A stretch of DNA of 64,000 nt from Longibacter salinarum (GTDB lineage Bacteria; Bacteroidota; Rhodothermia; Rhodothermales; Salinibacteraceae), in NCBI RefSeq assembly GCF_002554795.1, contig NZ_PDEQ01000001.1:248001-312000 (forward strand), given 5' to 3'. Under the pieces are notes generated by a model, which was not told where the DNA came from, did not search any database, and saw only the letters and a program-made list of their open reading frames with translations. Position 1 is the stretch's first letter; each line of letters opens with the position of its first letter. Positions 34,937 through 45,900 of the stretch are shown here, in pieces. A program made the position numbers and the translations under genes.

Positions 34937-36202
34937 ATGAAGGCCCATCTCTTAACGATCGGCGATGAACTGCTGATCGGCCAGACGACGAATACGAATG
35001 CGACATGGTTGGGGGAGGCCTTGAGCCGAATTGGCGTTCACGTCGAGCGATCTGTGACCGTCGGTGATGATGCAGACGCAATCACGCGGGAGCTCGACCG
35101 ATCGTACGAGGAAGCGCAGCTTGTTATCACGACCGGGGGACTCGGTCCGACGCATGACGACGTCACGAAGTCGATCGTGAGCGAATACTTCGACGCACCG
35201 CTCGAAACGGACGACGAACTCCTCGAGCGGGTCCGCCAGTATTACGAGCGGCGGGGACGGGAGATGCCGCCGGAAGTGGCGGACCTCGCGACGGTCCCGC
35301 GTGGCTTTGAGAAGCTCGAGAACAAGGTGGGCACGGCGGTTGGCCTGTGGTACGCAGAATCCGGAGACGATGGAGAGCGACTCCTGGCCGTACTCCCGGG
35401 TGTTCCAGATGAGATGCGCTCGATCTACGATAATGGCGTGGAGCCCCGGTTGTCCGAGCGCGCAGACTTACAGGATCTGGTCCACAAGACGCTTCTCACC
35501 ACGGGCGTACCGGAGTCCAGTTTGCAGCAAAAGATCGGAGATCTATCCGACTGGCTCGACGGCGAACTGAAGCTTGCTTACCTGCCGTCGACCAGTGGCG
35601 TTCGCCTGCGACTGACTGCGATGGGACGCGATCGCGATGTGGCAGAACGGCGTATCGAGGCGCTGGAGGAGGAGTTGCGCGACCGCATTGGAAAGTATAT
35701 TTTTGGTACCGGAAAGGACACGCTGGAAGGCGTTGTCGGCGATTTACTTCGTGAGCATGAATGGACCGTCGCAACAGCTGAGAGTGCGACCGGCGGTCTG
35801 ATCGGACATCGCTTAACGAGTATTGCCGGCTCATCCGACTATTTTGTCGGCGGCGTCATTTCGTACGCGAACGAGGTGAAAATCAACACACTCGGCGTGT
35901 CCGCTAGTACACTGAAGGCGCACGGCGCTGTGAGTCAACCGGTCGCTGAAGAAATGGCCGCCGGTGCAGCGACGAAGCTCGGTGCCACGATTGGGATCTC
36001 AACCTCCGGAATTGCCGGTCCGGGCGGCGGGACCGAAGAAAAGCCGGTCGGCACGCTCTGCGTTGGGTTTGCGAGGCGAGAGGACGGCAAAGTTGTCGAT
36101 CTAGACAGCGTCCGTCTCCAATTGACCAATGATCGTGTGCTGAACAAGGAACTGTTCGCAACCTCTGCACTGGAGATGATTCGCCGAAAGATCCTCTGGT
36201 GA
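34937..36202 (+). CDS. cinA: CinA family nicotinamide-nucleotide amidohydrolase
   Basis: A 421-residue protein with an N-terminal MoCF/COG1058 domain (LLTIGDELLIGQTTNTNATWLGEAL, TTGGLGPTHDDVT, LPGVPDEM) and a C-terminal CinA deamidase domain (VATAESATGGLIGHRLTSIAGSS, SYANEVKINTLGV, GISTSGIAGPGGG). CinA deamidates nicotinamide mononucleotide to salvage pyridine nucleotides and is historically linked to competence. recA follows, a common gene order. The start MKAHLLTIGDE matches the family; the frame is open earlier without homology. Confidence 0.94.
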   Translation: MKAHLLTIGDELLIGQTTNTNATWLGEALSRIGVHVERSVTVGDDADAITRELDRSYEEAQLVITTGGLGPTHDDVTKSIVSEYFDAPLETDDELLERVRQYYERRGREMPPEVADLATVPRGFEKLENKVGTAVGLWYAESGDDGERLLAVLPGVPDEMRSIYDNGVEPRLSERADLQDLVHKTLLTTGVPESSLQQKIGDLSDWLDGELKLAYLPSTSGVRLRLTAMGRDRDVAERRIEALEEELRDRIGKYIFGTGKDTLEGVVGDLLREHEWTVATAESATGGLIGHRLTSIAGSSDYFVGGVISYANEVKINTLGVSASTLKAHGAVSQPVAEEMAAGAATKLGATIGISTSGIAGPGGGTEEKPVGTLCVGFARREDGKVVDLDSVRLQLTNDRVLNKELFATSALEMIRRKILW

Positions 36203-36559
36203 GTACCGTCAGGGGAGCAGAAGTGAACTTGGTCCGTTGTTGGCCGTTGCGACATACTGTGTGCAATATGTGATGCCTCGCCATCCAGCGCGGATCTATC
36301 TCAGACGCCTCCTGTTTTTGCCCTGGCGGAGACGGAGGGCGAGCCGGGGCACAGGCAGGTTGCATGGTTATGACACAGGGGTGTCACTCCCGAACGTTAT
36401 GTTCTTGGGTGTCCATGTGTCTTGGAGCATGTATCGTGGTGAGTAAGAATGGAAGATCTCGCCCGGCACGGACAGCGGGGGCCTAGCGGCTCGGCCGCAT
36501 AACATATGTTGCGCAGTCCGCTGCGCACTCAAACGAATTCACGAAGCAACCACCGCATC
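36203..36559. promoter_or_regulatory. recA upstream region with palindromes
   Basis: Contains TGACAC-AGGG-GTGTCA (36371-36386), GAAC-N5-GTTC (36392-36404), AACATATGTT (36501-36510) and a hairpin TGCGCAG-TCCG-CTGCGCA (36510-36527). GAAC/GTTC half-sites resemble the Gram-positive LexA (Cheo) box but with one extra spacer base. Which site, if any, binds LexA is unknown. No other gene was recognised. Confidence 0.4.
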
Positions 36560-37630
36560 ATGGCAGACGATAACGGTCAGAAGAAGAAAGCGCTCGACCT
36601 AGCCGTCAAGCAGATCCATCGCGAGCACGGGAAAGGGTCCATCATGAAGATGGGCGAAGAGCCGGATCGTGCGATCAAGTCGATCCCGACCGGGTCGCTG
36701 ACGCTTGACGCAGCTTTAGGGGTCGGCGGTGTCCCTCGAGGGCGTATTGTTGAAATTTACGGGCCGGAGTCGTCGGGGAAAACGACGCTAGCCCAGCATA
36801 TCATTGCAGAAGCACAGAAGCTGGGCGGGTCCTGCGCCTTCATCGATGCGGAGCACGCACTCGATCCGAACTATGCGGAAGCTCTCGGCATCGACATCGA
36901 TGAGCTCCTGATCTCTCAGCCGGATACGGGTGAGCAGGCACTGAATATTTGCGATACGCTGGTTCGAAGCGGTGCGCTGGATGTGATCGTGATTGACTCG
37001 GTGGCCGCCCTCGTGCCGCAGGCGGAGCTCGAAGGCGACATGGGAGACTCCCACGTCGGTTTGCAGGCCCGTTTGATGAGTCAGGCGCTTCGGAAACTCG
37101 CCGGCACGATCAATCGAACGAAGACGGTCCTGATCTTCATCAACCAGATCCGAATGAAGATCGGCGTGATGTTCGGTAGCCCGGAGACGACGTCCGGTGG
37201 GCGTGCGCTGAAGTTCTATTGCTCTGTCCGACTGGATATCCGGCGAATCGGTGCGGTCAAGGACGGATCCGACGTTGTCGGTAACCGAACTCGTGTCCGC
37301 GTGAAGAAGAACAAGGTCGCCCCGCCGTTCCGTGAAGCAGAGTTCGACATCATCTACGGCGAGGGAATCTCGTCGCTGGGTGAGCTGATCGATCTTGGCA
37401 CTGAGCACGACATTATAGAGAAGCGTGGCTCGTGGTACTCGTACCAGGACGACACCATCGCGCAGGGTCGTGAAGCCACCAAAGAATGGCTCGAGGAGCA
37501 CGACGAGGAACGTGAAGAGATCAAGACGGCGATTCGTCGTGAGCTTGGTATGCTCAGCGAGGAAGAGGAAGCTGCTCTCGCGGCCAAAGAAGAAGGGGAC
37601 GATGAAGAAGAAGCCGACGACGACTCGTGA
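36560..37630 (+). CDS. recA: Recombinase RecA
   Basis: A 356-residue recombinase that forms filaments on single-stranded DNA and promotes strand exchange and the SOS response. Walker [10 protein letters not shown] is at about 68-76. [20 protein letters not shown] contains Walker B and the start of loop L1, and [20 protein letters not shown] leads to loop L2. The C-terminal tail is strongly acidic ([22 protein letters not shown]), which fits a halophile and the usual RecA autoinhibitory tail. The start MADDNG is preferred over an upstream Met in a hairpin-containing leader. It lies downstream of cinA. Confidence 0.98.
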   Translation: MADDNGQKKKALDLAVKQIHREHGKGSIMKMGEEPDRAIKSIPTGSLTLDAALGVGGVPRGRIVEIYGPESSGKTTLAQHIIAEAQKLGGSCAFIDAEHALDPNYAEALGIDIDELLISQPDTGEQALNICDTLVRSGALDVIVIDSVAALVPQAELEGDMGDSHVGLQARLMSQALRKLAGTINRTKTVLIFINQIRMKIGVMFGSPETTSGGRALKFYCSVRLDIRRIGAVKDGSDVVGNRTRVRVKKNKVAPPFREAEFDIIYGEGISSLGELIDLGTEHDIIEKRGSWYSYQDDTIAQGREATKEWLEEHDEEREEIKTAIRRELGMLSEEEEAALAAKEEGDDEEEADDDS

Positions 37631-37661
37631 TCGTCACCGTGTCTGTTAGTACGACAGGATC

Positions 37662-37696
37662 GAAGCCGCTCTCTCCAACGTGGAAGGAGCGGCTTC
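37662..37696 (+). terminator. Hairpin terminator after recA
   Basis: GAAGCCGCTC pairs with GAGCGGCTTC with an additional CTCC/GGA interior pairing. The following T-content is modest, so efficiency is uncertain. Confidence 0.6.
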
Positions 37697-37757
37697 ACTG
37701 TGTTTGTAGCTGTGAAAACGATTTGTTTTTGCTGGGAAACAGCCAGATGTGACGACG

Positions 37758-38600
37758 ATGAGTAAGACATTGCGACCTAAGGTGCCACGGCACTGGGTGA
37801 TATTGCTTCTATGCGTTTGCAGTACAGTGGACGTTCCGTCGGCGTCGGCTCAGCTGCGGGCTACTGCCGGCAACGGATCGAAACAAGAGTCTGTCGCTGC
37901 CACACCGGCGAAGGCGAGTCACGCACCCGAAGGGAGAGCCCACGGCGGTAAAGCATGTCTTCCCCGGGCGAACCGAAATTCGATCGACGTGCGGGGGCTT
38001 GCGCTCCTCTACTGTGCGGAATCGCCGTTGGTAACCACTCCACTGACGCTCGCTCACAAGAGTGCGTATCCCGTCTTCTACGGCGGGCTGCCCGCTGCGT
38101 GGATTGGAGTCTGGGCGATCCGGGGATCAGATGACTTTACTGATGTTTACCGCCTTACGGTAACGCAGGGAGCCACCTTTCTGACCGTCACTGCGTTGAA
38201 GCGGCTCTTTGGACGGCCTCGGCCGTTCATGACCGTCGCGGGCGTCCGGTCTCGATCAGCGTCATACGGACGGTCGATCGATGATGGCCAGTTTGCCTCT
38301 CTGCCATCGGGGCATGCGTCGTTGTCTGTCGCACTGGCCACGTCCTGGAGTCTGTCTCACCCGTACTGGTACGTGATTGCTCCGGCTGCCGTCTGGGCGG
38401 GAGGCGTGTCGCTAAGCCGTCCCTATCTGGGCGTTCACTATCCGTCCGACATTCTCTTCGGTGCGGTTCTCGGTGCCGGAATTGCCGTGGCGGTTCATCT
38501 ATTGCGGGGCTCGATCACACCGGCGGTGTTCAAACCGAACGACCCCGCTGCCATCAAGGCAACGGGGCCGAAGGTGTCCCTACTGAAGGTGACGTTCTAA
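37758..38600 (+). CDS. PAP2-family membrane phosphatase
   Basis: A 280-residue protein with an N-terminal signal/anchor (WVILLLCVCSTVDVPSASA) and a type 2 phosphatidic acid phosphatase domain. The three signature motifs are KRLFGRPRP, PSGHAS and SRPYLGVHYPSDI, which contain the catalytic His pair. Such enzymes dephosphorylate phosphatidate, undecaprenyl pyrophosphate or phosphatidylglycerophosphate at the membrane. The region between residues 30 and 75 is low-complexity. ATG is preferred over a GTG three codons upstream. It may be co-transcribed with recA if the hairpin between them is weak. Confidence 0.88.
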   Translation: MSKTLRPKVPRHWVILLLCVCSTVDVPSASAQLRATAGNGSKQESVAATPAKASHAPEGRAHGGKACLPRANRNSIDVRGLALLYCAESPLVTTPLTLAHKSAYPVFYGGLPAAWIGVWAIRGSDDFTDVYRLTVTQGATFLTVTALKRLFGRPRPFMTVAGVRSRSASYGRSIDDGQFASLPSGHASLSVALATSWSLSHPYWYVIAPAAVWAGGVSLSRPYLGVHYPSDILFGAVLGAGIAVAVHLLRGSITPAVFKPNDPAAIKATGPKVSLLKVTF

Positions 38601-38646
38601 CGCGAGCGCTGGAGCGAGGCATCCGTCCAGCCCAACTCGCACCGTG

Positions 38647-41007
38647 CTATCGAACGATCGAAATGGGTTGCGTGGCAGCACCTGTTTGCCCGAGTGCGCG
38701 AATGAAATACCGTCCCGAACTCAGCTGGCTCAGGTCGAGATTCATCACCGCGCGTCCCTGATCGGCGTCGATCTCCTCGTTAAACACGACGAAGACGCGG
38801 CGTCCGAGAACGTCGTAGATCGCGACATCGACCGTCTGCTGTTCGGTTGTTGCGACGCGGAAACTGACGGATTCCGTGACGCGCGACGACGATGGCTCGG
38901 TTAGAACGAGGGTCGATGTCGCTACGGCGCGGTTCTCTTCGGTTGTGCCGATCGGAGATACGTTGCCTTTGTTGTCGATGGCACGGACGGCAAAGTAGTA
39001 GGGCGTGTTCGGTTCGACGTCAACCACAACCTCTTCCGTCTGACCGGGACCCACAGGATTGGCCGGGCCGTCGATGCGCTCCGCGGCCTCAAAGTCTGCC
39101 TCGCTCGTGATGGGCGAAACGGACAGTCGAACATCGTACTCGGTAACGGTCCGCATCTTCTGATCATCGCCCGGTGCGGTCCAGGTCAGGCGCACCTGCT
39201 CCGCGTCTCGATCCGCAACCGTTGTCACGAGATCTTCGGGCCGGGCTGGCGGTATTTCATCGGGGAGAGGCGTCGCGGAAGATGTGCTGCTTGCTGTCGA
39301 CGTATTGAAGTTGTCGTCAACCGCTTTGATCGCAAAGTAGTAATCGCGCTCCGGAATGAGTGACAACGTCGTCGTTTCCTGTGTGCCGGGCGCTTGGGTG
39401 TTGCTGGTAAATGGGACGCGCGCGGCTGTGTTAAATTCGCCAGCTGTCGTTATCGGCGATGTGGCGTACCGGATATCGTATGTGTAAACGGGCTCCGTGC
39501 CATTCCCATCATCGCTTGGAGCGATCCATGATAGGGTTACTTCTCCAACCGATGGGTCCGCTGTGGCTGCCAGAGACGTCGGTGCAGACGGCGGGATGTT
39601 GTCGTCGGGATCGAGGCTCTTGCGTCTGCCATCGGTCGTTGTCGCACCCGTACCATCGGGATCGAGCCAGTCGCGTAGTCGCGAGTCCGGAGTGCCTCCA
39701 CCTTGCCAGGCCTCGGAGATGCGACCGTACCAATCCGGGGCGTCGTTCCCGCAGGATGCAAATCCGCCGGAAAGCACACCTACGACACGTTTGTTTAGGT
39801 CGTAAAGCGGTGAACCGGATGATCCACCCTCCGTGGTCCCGTCGTCCCAGTCTTCTATTCGAAGGTGAGATCCGCCGCTCGTGGAATCGGTGTACGGTGT
39901 GATACTGGTTGCGTCGTATTCGAAGCTGATGCGCTTCCCATGTCCTCGCGGGTGATGGATCGTTACCGCTTCTGCTGGTGCGTTGCCTTCAACCGACCAG
40001 CCGCTGAAGAACACTTCATAGGAGAGTGGGATCGAGTTGTTGATCTCCACGAGGGTAACATCCGGTTTCCCCGAAATGGTACCTTGCGACTCAAAATTCC
40101 CGTATGACATGCGGAGTGTTGCCCCGCTCATGGTTTCGTCATTTCGATCATCGCTGGTTACTGTGCCGCTCTGCGTACCGCCGGGTGTGCGGCACGTCGG
40201 GTTCTGATAGTTAAAATAAAACACCATCGAATTGGCCTGGGACTCGGTCGACACGCAGTGTTCAGCCGTCAGAACGTATGGGGGGACTGAGTTCAGATCC
40301 GTCGTGTTAACGAGCGAGCCGGTGCAGACGAAAGACCCCGTGCCATCAGAATACGTGTAACTCATAACCGAGTCGACCTGATCGTTCCAAGGATCAGCGA
40401 TCGAGCAGGCCACGTCGATATTGCATGCACCCGATTTCCCATATCGCCCGGCGAGAGCCTCTTCCAGTGGAATGAAGCCATGCACGACCTTAGAGATTTG
40501 GATCTCAAGATTCTCTCGCTGCATCTGTGGGACGACCGCTTCGATGTAGAGGGCGCTGCCGTCGACGTACGGTGTCCAGTAGAGCTCTTCCCCGAGATCA
40601 GCCGGCTGGATCGGCTTCCGTTTTGTGGAATAATCGGCACCATACACGTACAATTCTGCACCGTCAGGCAGCGTCCCGCGTAGCGCAGCGGACATTGTCA
40701 GCGCCTCGGGCGAGGAGATCTGCACGCGCCAGAGGAAGTCGCCATTCGCAAGTTGGGTCCAGGATCCATTGCGTCGGGGGTGTATGTCCACCGGGCGATT
40801 GGTACCGTACTGCAGAGGCCCATCTACCGACTGCGATTGTGCCAGCTCCACATTTGAACTCGGCATCCCGGTCAGTTGGACCGTCGAGACGTTCTGCTCA
40901 TCCAGTGGATCGGTGAACAGTCGCTCCGATGGTGGCTGCACCGACTGCGCAGCGACACTCATCACGGAAAAAAGTGCGACGGCGAGGAAGAGGGTGAAAC
41001 GCTTCAT
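38647..41007 (-). CDS. Secreted trypsin-like (lysyl endopeptidase-type) protease with Fn3 and T9SS domains
   Basis: A 786-residue exported protease. In order: signal peptide (MKRFTLFLAVALFSVMSVAAQ); a pro-region to about 190; a chymotrypsin-fold domain with the triad His in LTAEHCV (about 249), Asp in KPDVTLVEI (about 316) and Ser in GGSSGSPLYD (about 397); two fibronectin type III repeats (PPSAPTSLAATADPSVGEV and PPARPEDLVTTVADRDAEQV); and a C-terminal sorting domain (VDVAIYDVLGRRVFVVFNEE, SGRYFIRALG, ending SIVR). Paired cysteines (CNIDVAC, CTGSL) resemble Achromobacter lysyl endopeptidase. It probably supplies extracellular proteolysis. Confidence 0.92.
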   Translation of the reverse strand: MKRFTLFLAVALFSVMSVAAQSVQPPSERLFTDPLDEQNVSTVQLTGMPSSNVELAQSQSVDGPLQYGTNRPVDIHPRRNGSWTQLANGDFLWRVQISSPEALTMSAALRGTLPDGAELYVYGADYSTKRKPIQPADLGEELYWTPYVDGSALYIEAVVPQMQRENLEIQISKVVHGFIPLEEALAGRYGKSGACNIDVACSIADPWNDQVDSVMSYTYSDGTGSFVCTGSLVNTTDLNSVPPYVLTAEHCVSTESQANSMVFYFNYQNPTCRTPGGTQSGTVTSDDRNDETMSGATLRMSYGNFESQGTISGKPDVTLVEINNSIPLSYEVFFSGWSVEGNAPAEAVTIHHPRGHGKRISFEYDATSITPYTDSTSGGSHLRIEDWDDGTTEGGSSGSPLYDLNKRVVGVLSGGFASCGNDAPDWYGRISEAWQGGGTPDSRLRDWLDPDGTGATTTDGRRKSLDPDDNIPPSAPTSLAATADPSVGEVTLSWIAPSDDGNGTEPVYTYDIRYATSPITTAGEFNTAARVPFTSNTQAPGTQETTTLSLIPERDYYFAIKAVDDNFNTSTASSTSSATPLPDEIPPARPEDLVTTVADRDAEQVRLTWTAPGDDQKMRTVTEYDVRLSVSPITSEADFEAAERIDGPANPVGPGQTEEVVVDVEPNTPYYFAVRAIDNKGNVSPIGTTEENRAVATSTLVLTEPSSSRVTESVSFRVATTEQQTVDVAIYDVLGRRVFVVFNEEIDADQGRAVMNLDLSQLSSGRYFIRALGQTGAATQPISIVR

Positions 41008-41231
41008 GAGCATGAGGAACGACGAAAGGGGAATGAGGGAGTGACCGGGGGAGATCACTCCAGAGGGCAGAAGAGTCAGGCGGTCACTAGTGCCTCAACG
41101 AACCGGCGATGCGACATCGAGCAGACGGACCAACAGGGGCACTCAGAACAACGGCTTTGGCGGTACTGGCCATTCGAAGCAGCGGGGGGCCGGCGCCAGA
41201 ACCGCGTTCCGTGATGGTTCGTCCGTCCCGT

Positions 41232-41738
41232 CTAGAGAGAAGAGTGCTGGCGTACGCGCTCGTCCATATCGTTGACCTTCTTAATGAGTTTCTGCTTGTA
41301 TTCGAGCATGCGACCCATGAGGTCCGGATCGGCTGTAGCAAGAATTTGAACCGCTAGCAGCGCGGCGTTCTTTGCCCCGTTGATAGCCAAACTTCCGACG
41401 GGCACGCCTCCTGGCATCTGGACGATGGAGAGGAGGGAGTCGAGGCCGTTGAGCTTGCTTGTTTTAACAGGCACACCCAGAACGGGGAGTGGGGTGCTCG
41501 CAGCAATCATGCCGGGCAAGTGAGCCGCTCCGCCCGCGCCGGCAATGATGACCTTGATGCCGCGTTCGTGAGCCGTCTCTGCATATTCCTTCATTGCGGC
41601 GGGGGTCCGGTGGGCAGACAGAACCCGCATCTCGTACGAGAGCTCGAACTCGTCAAGGAGTTCAGCACAATCTTTCATCACGGGCAGGTCGGACTCACTG
41701 CCCATAGCAATTCCGATTCTCGGTGTGGAGTCACTCAT
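41232..41738 (-). CDS. purE: N5-carboxyaminoimidazole ribonucleotide mutase
   Basis: A 168-residue enzyme converting N5-CAIR to CAIR in purine synthesis. [14 protein letters not shown] at the N-terminus, SAHRTP and [17 protein letters not shown] are diagnostic class I PurE motifs, and [22 protein letters not shown] follows. The ATG start is preferred to the TTG one codon upstream. It lies 55 bases after purK, its pathway partner, in the same direction. Confidence 0.96.
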   Translation of the reverse strand: MSDSTPRIGIAMGSESDLPVMKDCAELLDEFELSYEMRVLSAHRTPAAMKEYAETAHERGIKVIIAGAGGAAHLPGMIAASTPLPVLGVPVKTSKLNGLDSLLSIVQMPGGVPVGSLAINGAKNAALLAVQILATADPDLMGRMLEYKQKLIKKVNDMDERVRQHSSL

Positions 41739-41793
41739 CAACTTCGGATTGGCTACTCGGGTGGAAAAATGAACATCCTAGAGGACAGCCGTG

Positions 41794-42945
41794 CTACAGT
41801 TCGATGGCAGCAGCTGCTTCTTCCGCTCGTGCGCGCACGCTCTCAGGGTCGTCGCCGACAACGGTAACGTGGCCCATCTTACGATTCGGGCGCACCTGAG
41901 GCTTGCCGTAGATGTGAACGGCAGCACCTGAAACGGACAGTGCCTCCCGCAAGCCGGTTGTCTTCGGCGGACGCCCATCTCGGTGACCGAGTACGTTGAC
42001 CATCACGGCCGAATTCGCGCGAAGGCCCGGATCTCCGAGCGGCCAATCGAGGATGGCCCGAATGTGATTCTCGAACTGGGACGTATGCGAGCCCTCAATT
42101 GAGTAGTGTCCGGTGTTGTGCGGTCGCGGTGCGAGCTCGTTGACGAGAATATCGTTATCTTCCGTCTGGAACAGCTCGACTGCCGTGAGACCGACCCCGT
42201 CAACCGCATCGACAGCCGCGGCGGCCACCTCTCGCGCGCGCTCGGAAACGTCTTCGTCGATCGGGGCAGGCACGACAACGGCATGGCACCGGTGATCGCG
42301 CTGAACTGTGTACGCTACCGGGTATGTCACCTGCTCACCGCCGGGTCGGCGCGCGACCTGCACGGCCAGTTCGCGTTCGAAGGGGATGAACGCCTCGATG
42401 AGTGCGCCGTCGTCGGCCGCTAGATCTGGCCACGCCTGTCGAAGCTCTGACTCGTCACGCGCTGTTGCATTTCCGTAGCCGTCGTACGAGCCACGGTATT
42501 GCTTCACTACGACGGGGTAGCCGAGCTTAGATGCAGCGTCGACGGCATCGGAAAGCGTATGGCAGCAGGCAAACGGGGGAAGGGGGAGTCCCGCTTCGGC
42601 GAGCGTGCGATTCTGAACGCCTTTGTCTTTGATCAGGTCGAGCGTAGATGGCCCGGGACGAAGAGCGGCATTTTCCGGTAAAACCTCAGCCATTTCAGCC
42701 GCCGGAGCCCATTCGCTTTCGACCGTGATCACATCGCATTCTCGGGCGAAGCGGCGCAAGACCTCCGGATCTCTCCAGTCGCCCGATCGCGAGTCCGCGA
42801 AGAATTGCATGGGGCCGGCATCCTTCGGGGAGAGAAGTCGCGTGTGAACGCCTAGCTGCTGTGCGGCGGCGGCCATCATCTTGCCGAGCTGACCTCCACC
42901 AAGGACGCCGACCGTGGGGAAGGACTCGGATGAAACCGTGGACAT
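41794..42945 (-). CDS. purK: N5-carboxyaminoimidazole ribonucleotide synthase
   Basis: A 383-residue ATP-grasp enzyme making N5-CAIR from AIR, ATP and bicarbonate. GVLGGGQLGKMMAAAAQQLG opens the pre-ATP-grasp domain. YPVVVKQYRGSYDGYGN and the ELAVQVARRPGG segment belong to the ATP-grasp fold, with VNELAPRPHNTGHYSIEGSHTSQFENH as the signature end. It directly precedes purE, and together they carry out the bacterial two-step CO2 fixation of purine synthesis. ftsK ends 27 bases upstream, so all three may be one transcript. Confidence 0.96.
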   Translation of the reverse strand: MSTVSSESFPTVGVLGGGQLGKMMAAAAQQLGVHTRLLSPKDAGPMQFFADSRSGDWRDPEVLRRFARECDVITVESEWAPAAEMAEVLPENAALRPGPSTLDLIKDKGVQNRTLAEAGLPLPPFACCHTLSDAVDAASKLGYPVVVKQYRGSYDGYGNATARDESELRQAWPDLAADDGALIEAFIPFERELAVQVARRPGGEQVTYPVAYTVQRDHRCHAVVVPAPIDEDVSERAREVAAAAVDAVDGVGLTAVELFQTEDNDILVNELAPRPHNTGHYSIEGSHTSQFENHIRAILDWPLGDPGLRANSAVMVNVLGHRDGRPPKTTGLREALSVSGAAVHIYGKPQVRPNRKMGHVTVVGDDPESVRARAEEAAAAIEL

Positions 42946-42972
42946 GATGCAGTTCTGATTAGCGAAAAAAGA

Positions 42973-45900
42973 CTATTCGTCCTCGTCGTCCTCGCCAGAG
43001 AGAAGGCGGTCCAGCTGTTGTTCGTCATCGACAAGGACGTCACGCGCTTTCGTTCCGTTGAAGGGGCCGACGATGCCTGCCTCTTCGAGTTGATCGACGA
43101 TTCGTGCTGCACGTGTGTAGCCTACCGCGAGTTTGCGCTGGAGGAGGGAGACGGATCCCTGCTGGCGTCGGACGATGACGCGGGCGCCTTCTTCAAAGAG
43201 ATCATCGGTGTCTTCGACACCGAGGGTGACGTCGGGGCCATGACCGGCATCGGACAGTGACGGCAACTCGTACGCCCCGTGTCCCGGCTGATCCGCGATA
43301 TAGTCGACGATCCGTTCGACCTCGTCGACGGAGACGAACGGACCCTGCAGACGCCTGAGCGTGCTCCCGCTGAGGTAGAGCAGGTCGCCGTTCCCGACAA
43401 GCCCTTCGGCACCGATCTGGTCGAGAATCGTTCGCGAGTCGACCCGAGAGGCGACCTCGTAGGCAATCCGGGAAGGGAAGTTGGCCTTGATCAGGCCGGT
43501 GATGACGTCGACAGACGGACGCTGCGTGGCGAGAACGAGGTGAATGCCCACGGCGCGCGCCATCTGAGCGAGTCTCGCGATCGGCCCTTCAATCTCCTTC
43601 CCGGCTGTCATCATAAGGTCGGCGAGCTCGTCGACAACGACCACGATGTACGGCATGTGACGGTGGCCGTCGTCGGGGTCGAGCGAGCCTTCCTTGAACT
43701 TGCGATTGTAGGCTCGGATACCGCGGACGCTCGCTTCGGAGAGAAGGTCGTATCGTTCCTCCATCTCTTTCTCGCACGACTTCAGCACGCCCAGTGCTTC
43801 ATCGACATCCGTGACCACGGCATCGGTCAGATCCTCGGGGCGCGCAATAAAGTGTTCGTCGAGGTGGGAGTACTGCTGAAGCTCGATCTTCTTCGGATCG
43901 ATGATGACGAACTTCAGATTCGAGGGATGACACGCGTAGAGAAGCCCCGTAAGTAGTGTGTTCAGACCGACGGATTTACCCGATCCGGTGGCACCCGCGA
44001 TGAGGAGGTGGGGCATCTTGGTGAGGTCGGCCAGGAAAACCTCTCCTTCGATGCTCTTGCCGAGCGGGAAGGGGAGCTCCATATCGGTATCCCGAAACTT
44101 CGCGGTGCCAATCACTTCTCGCAGTCGCACTAGTTCGCGATTGCGGTTCGGGATCTCGATACCCACGGCCGACTTTCCGGGGATCGGGGCGATCATCCGG
44201 ATGCCCTGTGCCGCCATCGCCATGGCCAGGTCATCTTCGAGCGACTTGATCCGGCTCACTTTGATGCCTGGAGCCGGCGTGAGCTCGTACCGTGTGACCG
44301 TCGGTCCGACGACCGCCTTGATATCCTGGATCTCGACGTTGTACGTCTCAAGCTTGTCGAGCAGGATGCGCTTGTTCTCTTCAAGCTCATCGCGGTCAAC
44401 GCTCCGGTCCGACTCCTGCGACTCGTCGAGCAGGGCGATCGATGGCGCCGTGTACGGCAGCTCTTCCGGCACATCAGCGGGTCGCTCGATGTCTTCCGCG
44501 CGCTCTTCCTCGACCTGCTCCTGAACCTGAAGCTCGACATCCTGACTCGTACGGTCCTCCTCGTCCGAATTTTCGGAGTCCAGATCGTCCTCTGGCGAAA
44601 TGTCGTCCGTGTCAGCATCCGAGGTTTCGTTCTCTTGTACAGACGGCTCCAGCTCGATGACAAATGGGTCATCATCGAGCTCTTCGTCGTCGACCTGATC
44701 CTCGACGCGGTCGAACGCCTCGCTGAAATCGGCCTCCATGTCGTCGAGGTCGAAGTCCTCGTCGGACGGGGCTTGATCGTTCCCGGGACGCGCCGAACCC
44801 GACTCCGTCGGGGCGTGATTGTCCGAACGCGTATCCGATCCTTCTACCTCCTCCACCTCGTCATCTGTTGATTCAGACGGCGGCGCATAGGTAGAGTGGA
44901 GGCGATCACGGAAAAGGTCGTTCCGTATGGTCATTCCGGGTGAGGACGAGCGTCCTCCTTCAGCTGCTCCGTCACTCGACGACGCAGATGGACTGGGAGA
45001 AGGGGGGACGGGGGTATTCGCCTCCTCCGGTGCCGAAGAGATCTGATCCGGTGCTTCGGAGTCCGCTTTAGGTGCAGGCGAAGCGGACGATTCGTCCGGA
45101 GTAACGAGACGAGGCGCGGCATCCGAAGCGGCAGCCTGCTCCCTGCTATCGGTTGGGCTTGAACCTGAGGTTGCAGTGGTTTCTTCCTGCTTCTCAAGAC
45201 GCGCCTGGTGCGCCTCGGCTCGCTGGCGTTTTTCTTCTTGCTTGCGTCGTTCCTCTTCAATGGCAGCTTCGCGCTTACGTCGTGCGGCCTCTCGCTCCTT
45301 CTGCCGCTCCGTACGCTGAGATTCCATTTCCAGCTTCCTGCGTGCTCGCTTTTCGTTCCACTCGACGTAGCGGGTGCGTACACGCTCACGGAACGTCTTA
45401 ACGAAGTCGACGACACGGTCGATGGAGCGCTGGATGTCGTGGTCCACGACGAGCAGAAGCATCACCGTGACCGCCAGCAGAAGAAGGATGAAAGATCCGG
45501 TGACGCCGAAAATGCGCTGCATCCAACCGGCCGTGCCGACACCTACGGACCCCGCCCAGGTGAGCAGCCCGTTCTCCGTCTCCAAGGTGTGCCCAAACCA
45601 GCCGATAAGCGTGGCAACGACAAAGGTCGAAATGGCCGTGAGGCCGGTGGCATAGACCAGTCGGCGAGGGTCAAGATGCCGGAAGACGGCAAAACCCCAG
45701 GCGAAGAGCAAACCGGTGAGTGCTATCACCGTGTAGCCGAGAAAGCCCGGGACCATCACCATGGCGAGTTCGGCACCAACGATTCCCAGCGCATTTCGCA
45801 CGCGAAACTGGGCCTGGTGATCAGCCGGGTTCACGATTGCGTCGCCGAGAGACAATGCGCGAGCAATGGCATCGTCACCCGGGTTGTAGGTGACGAACGC

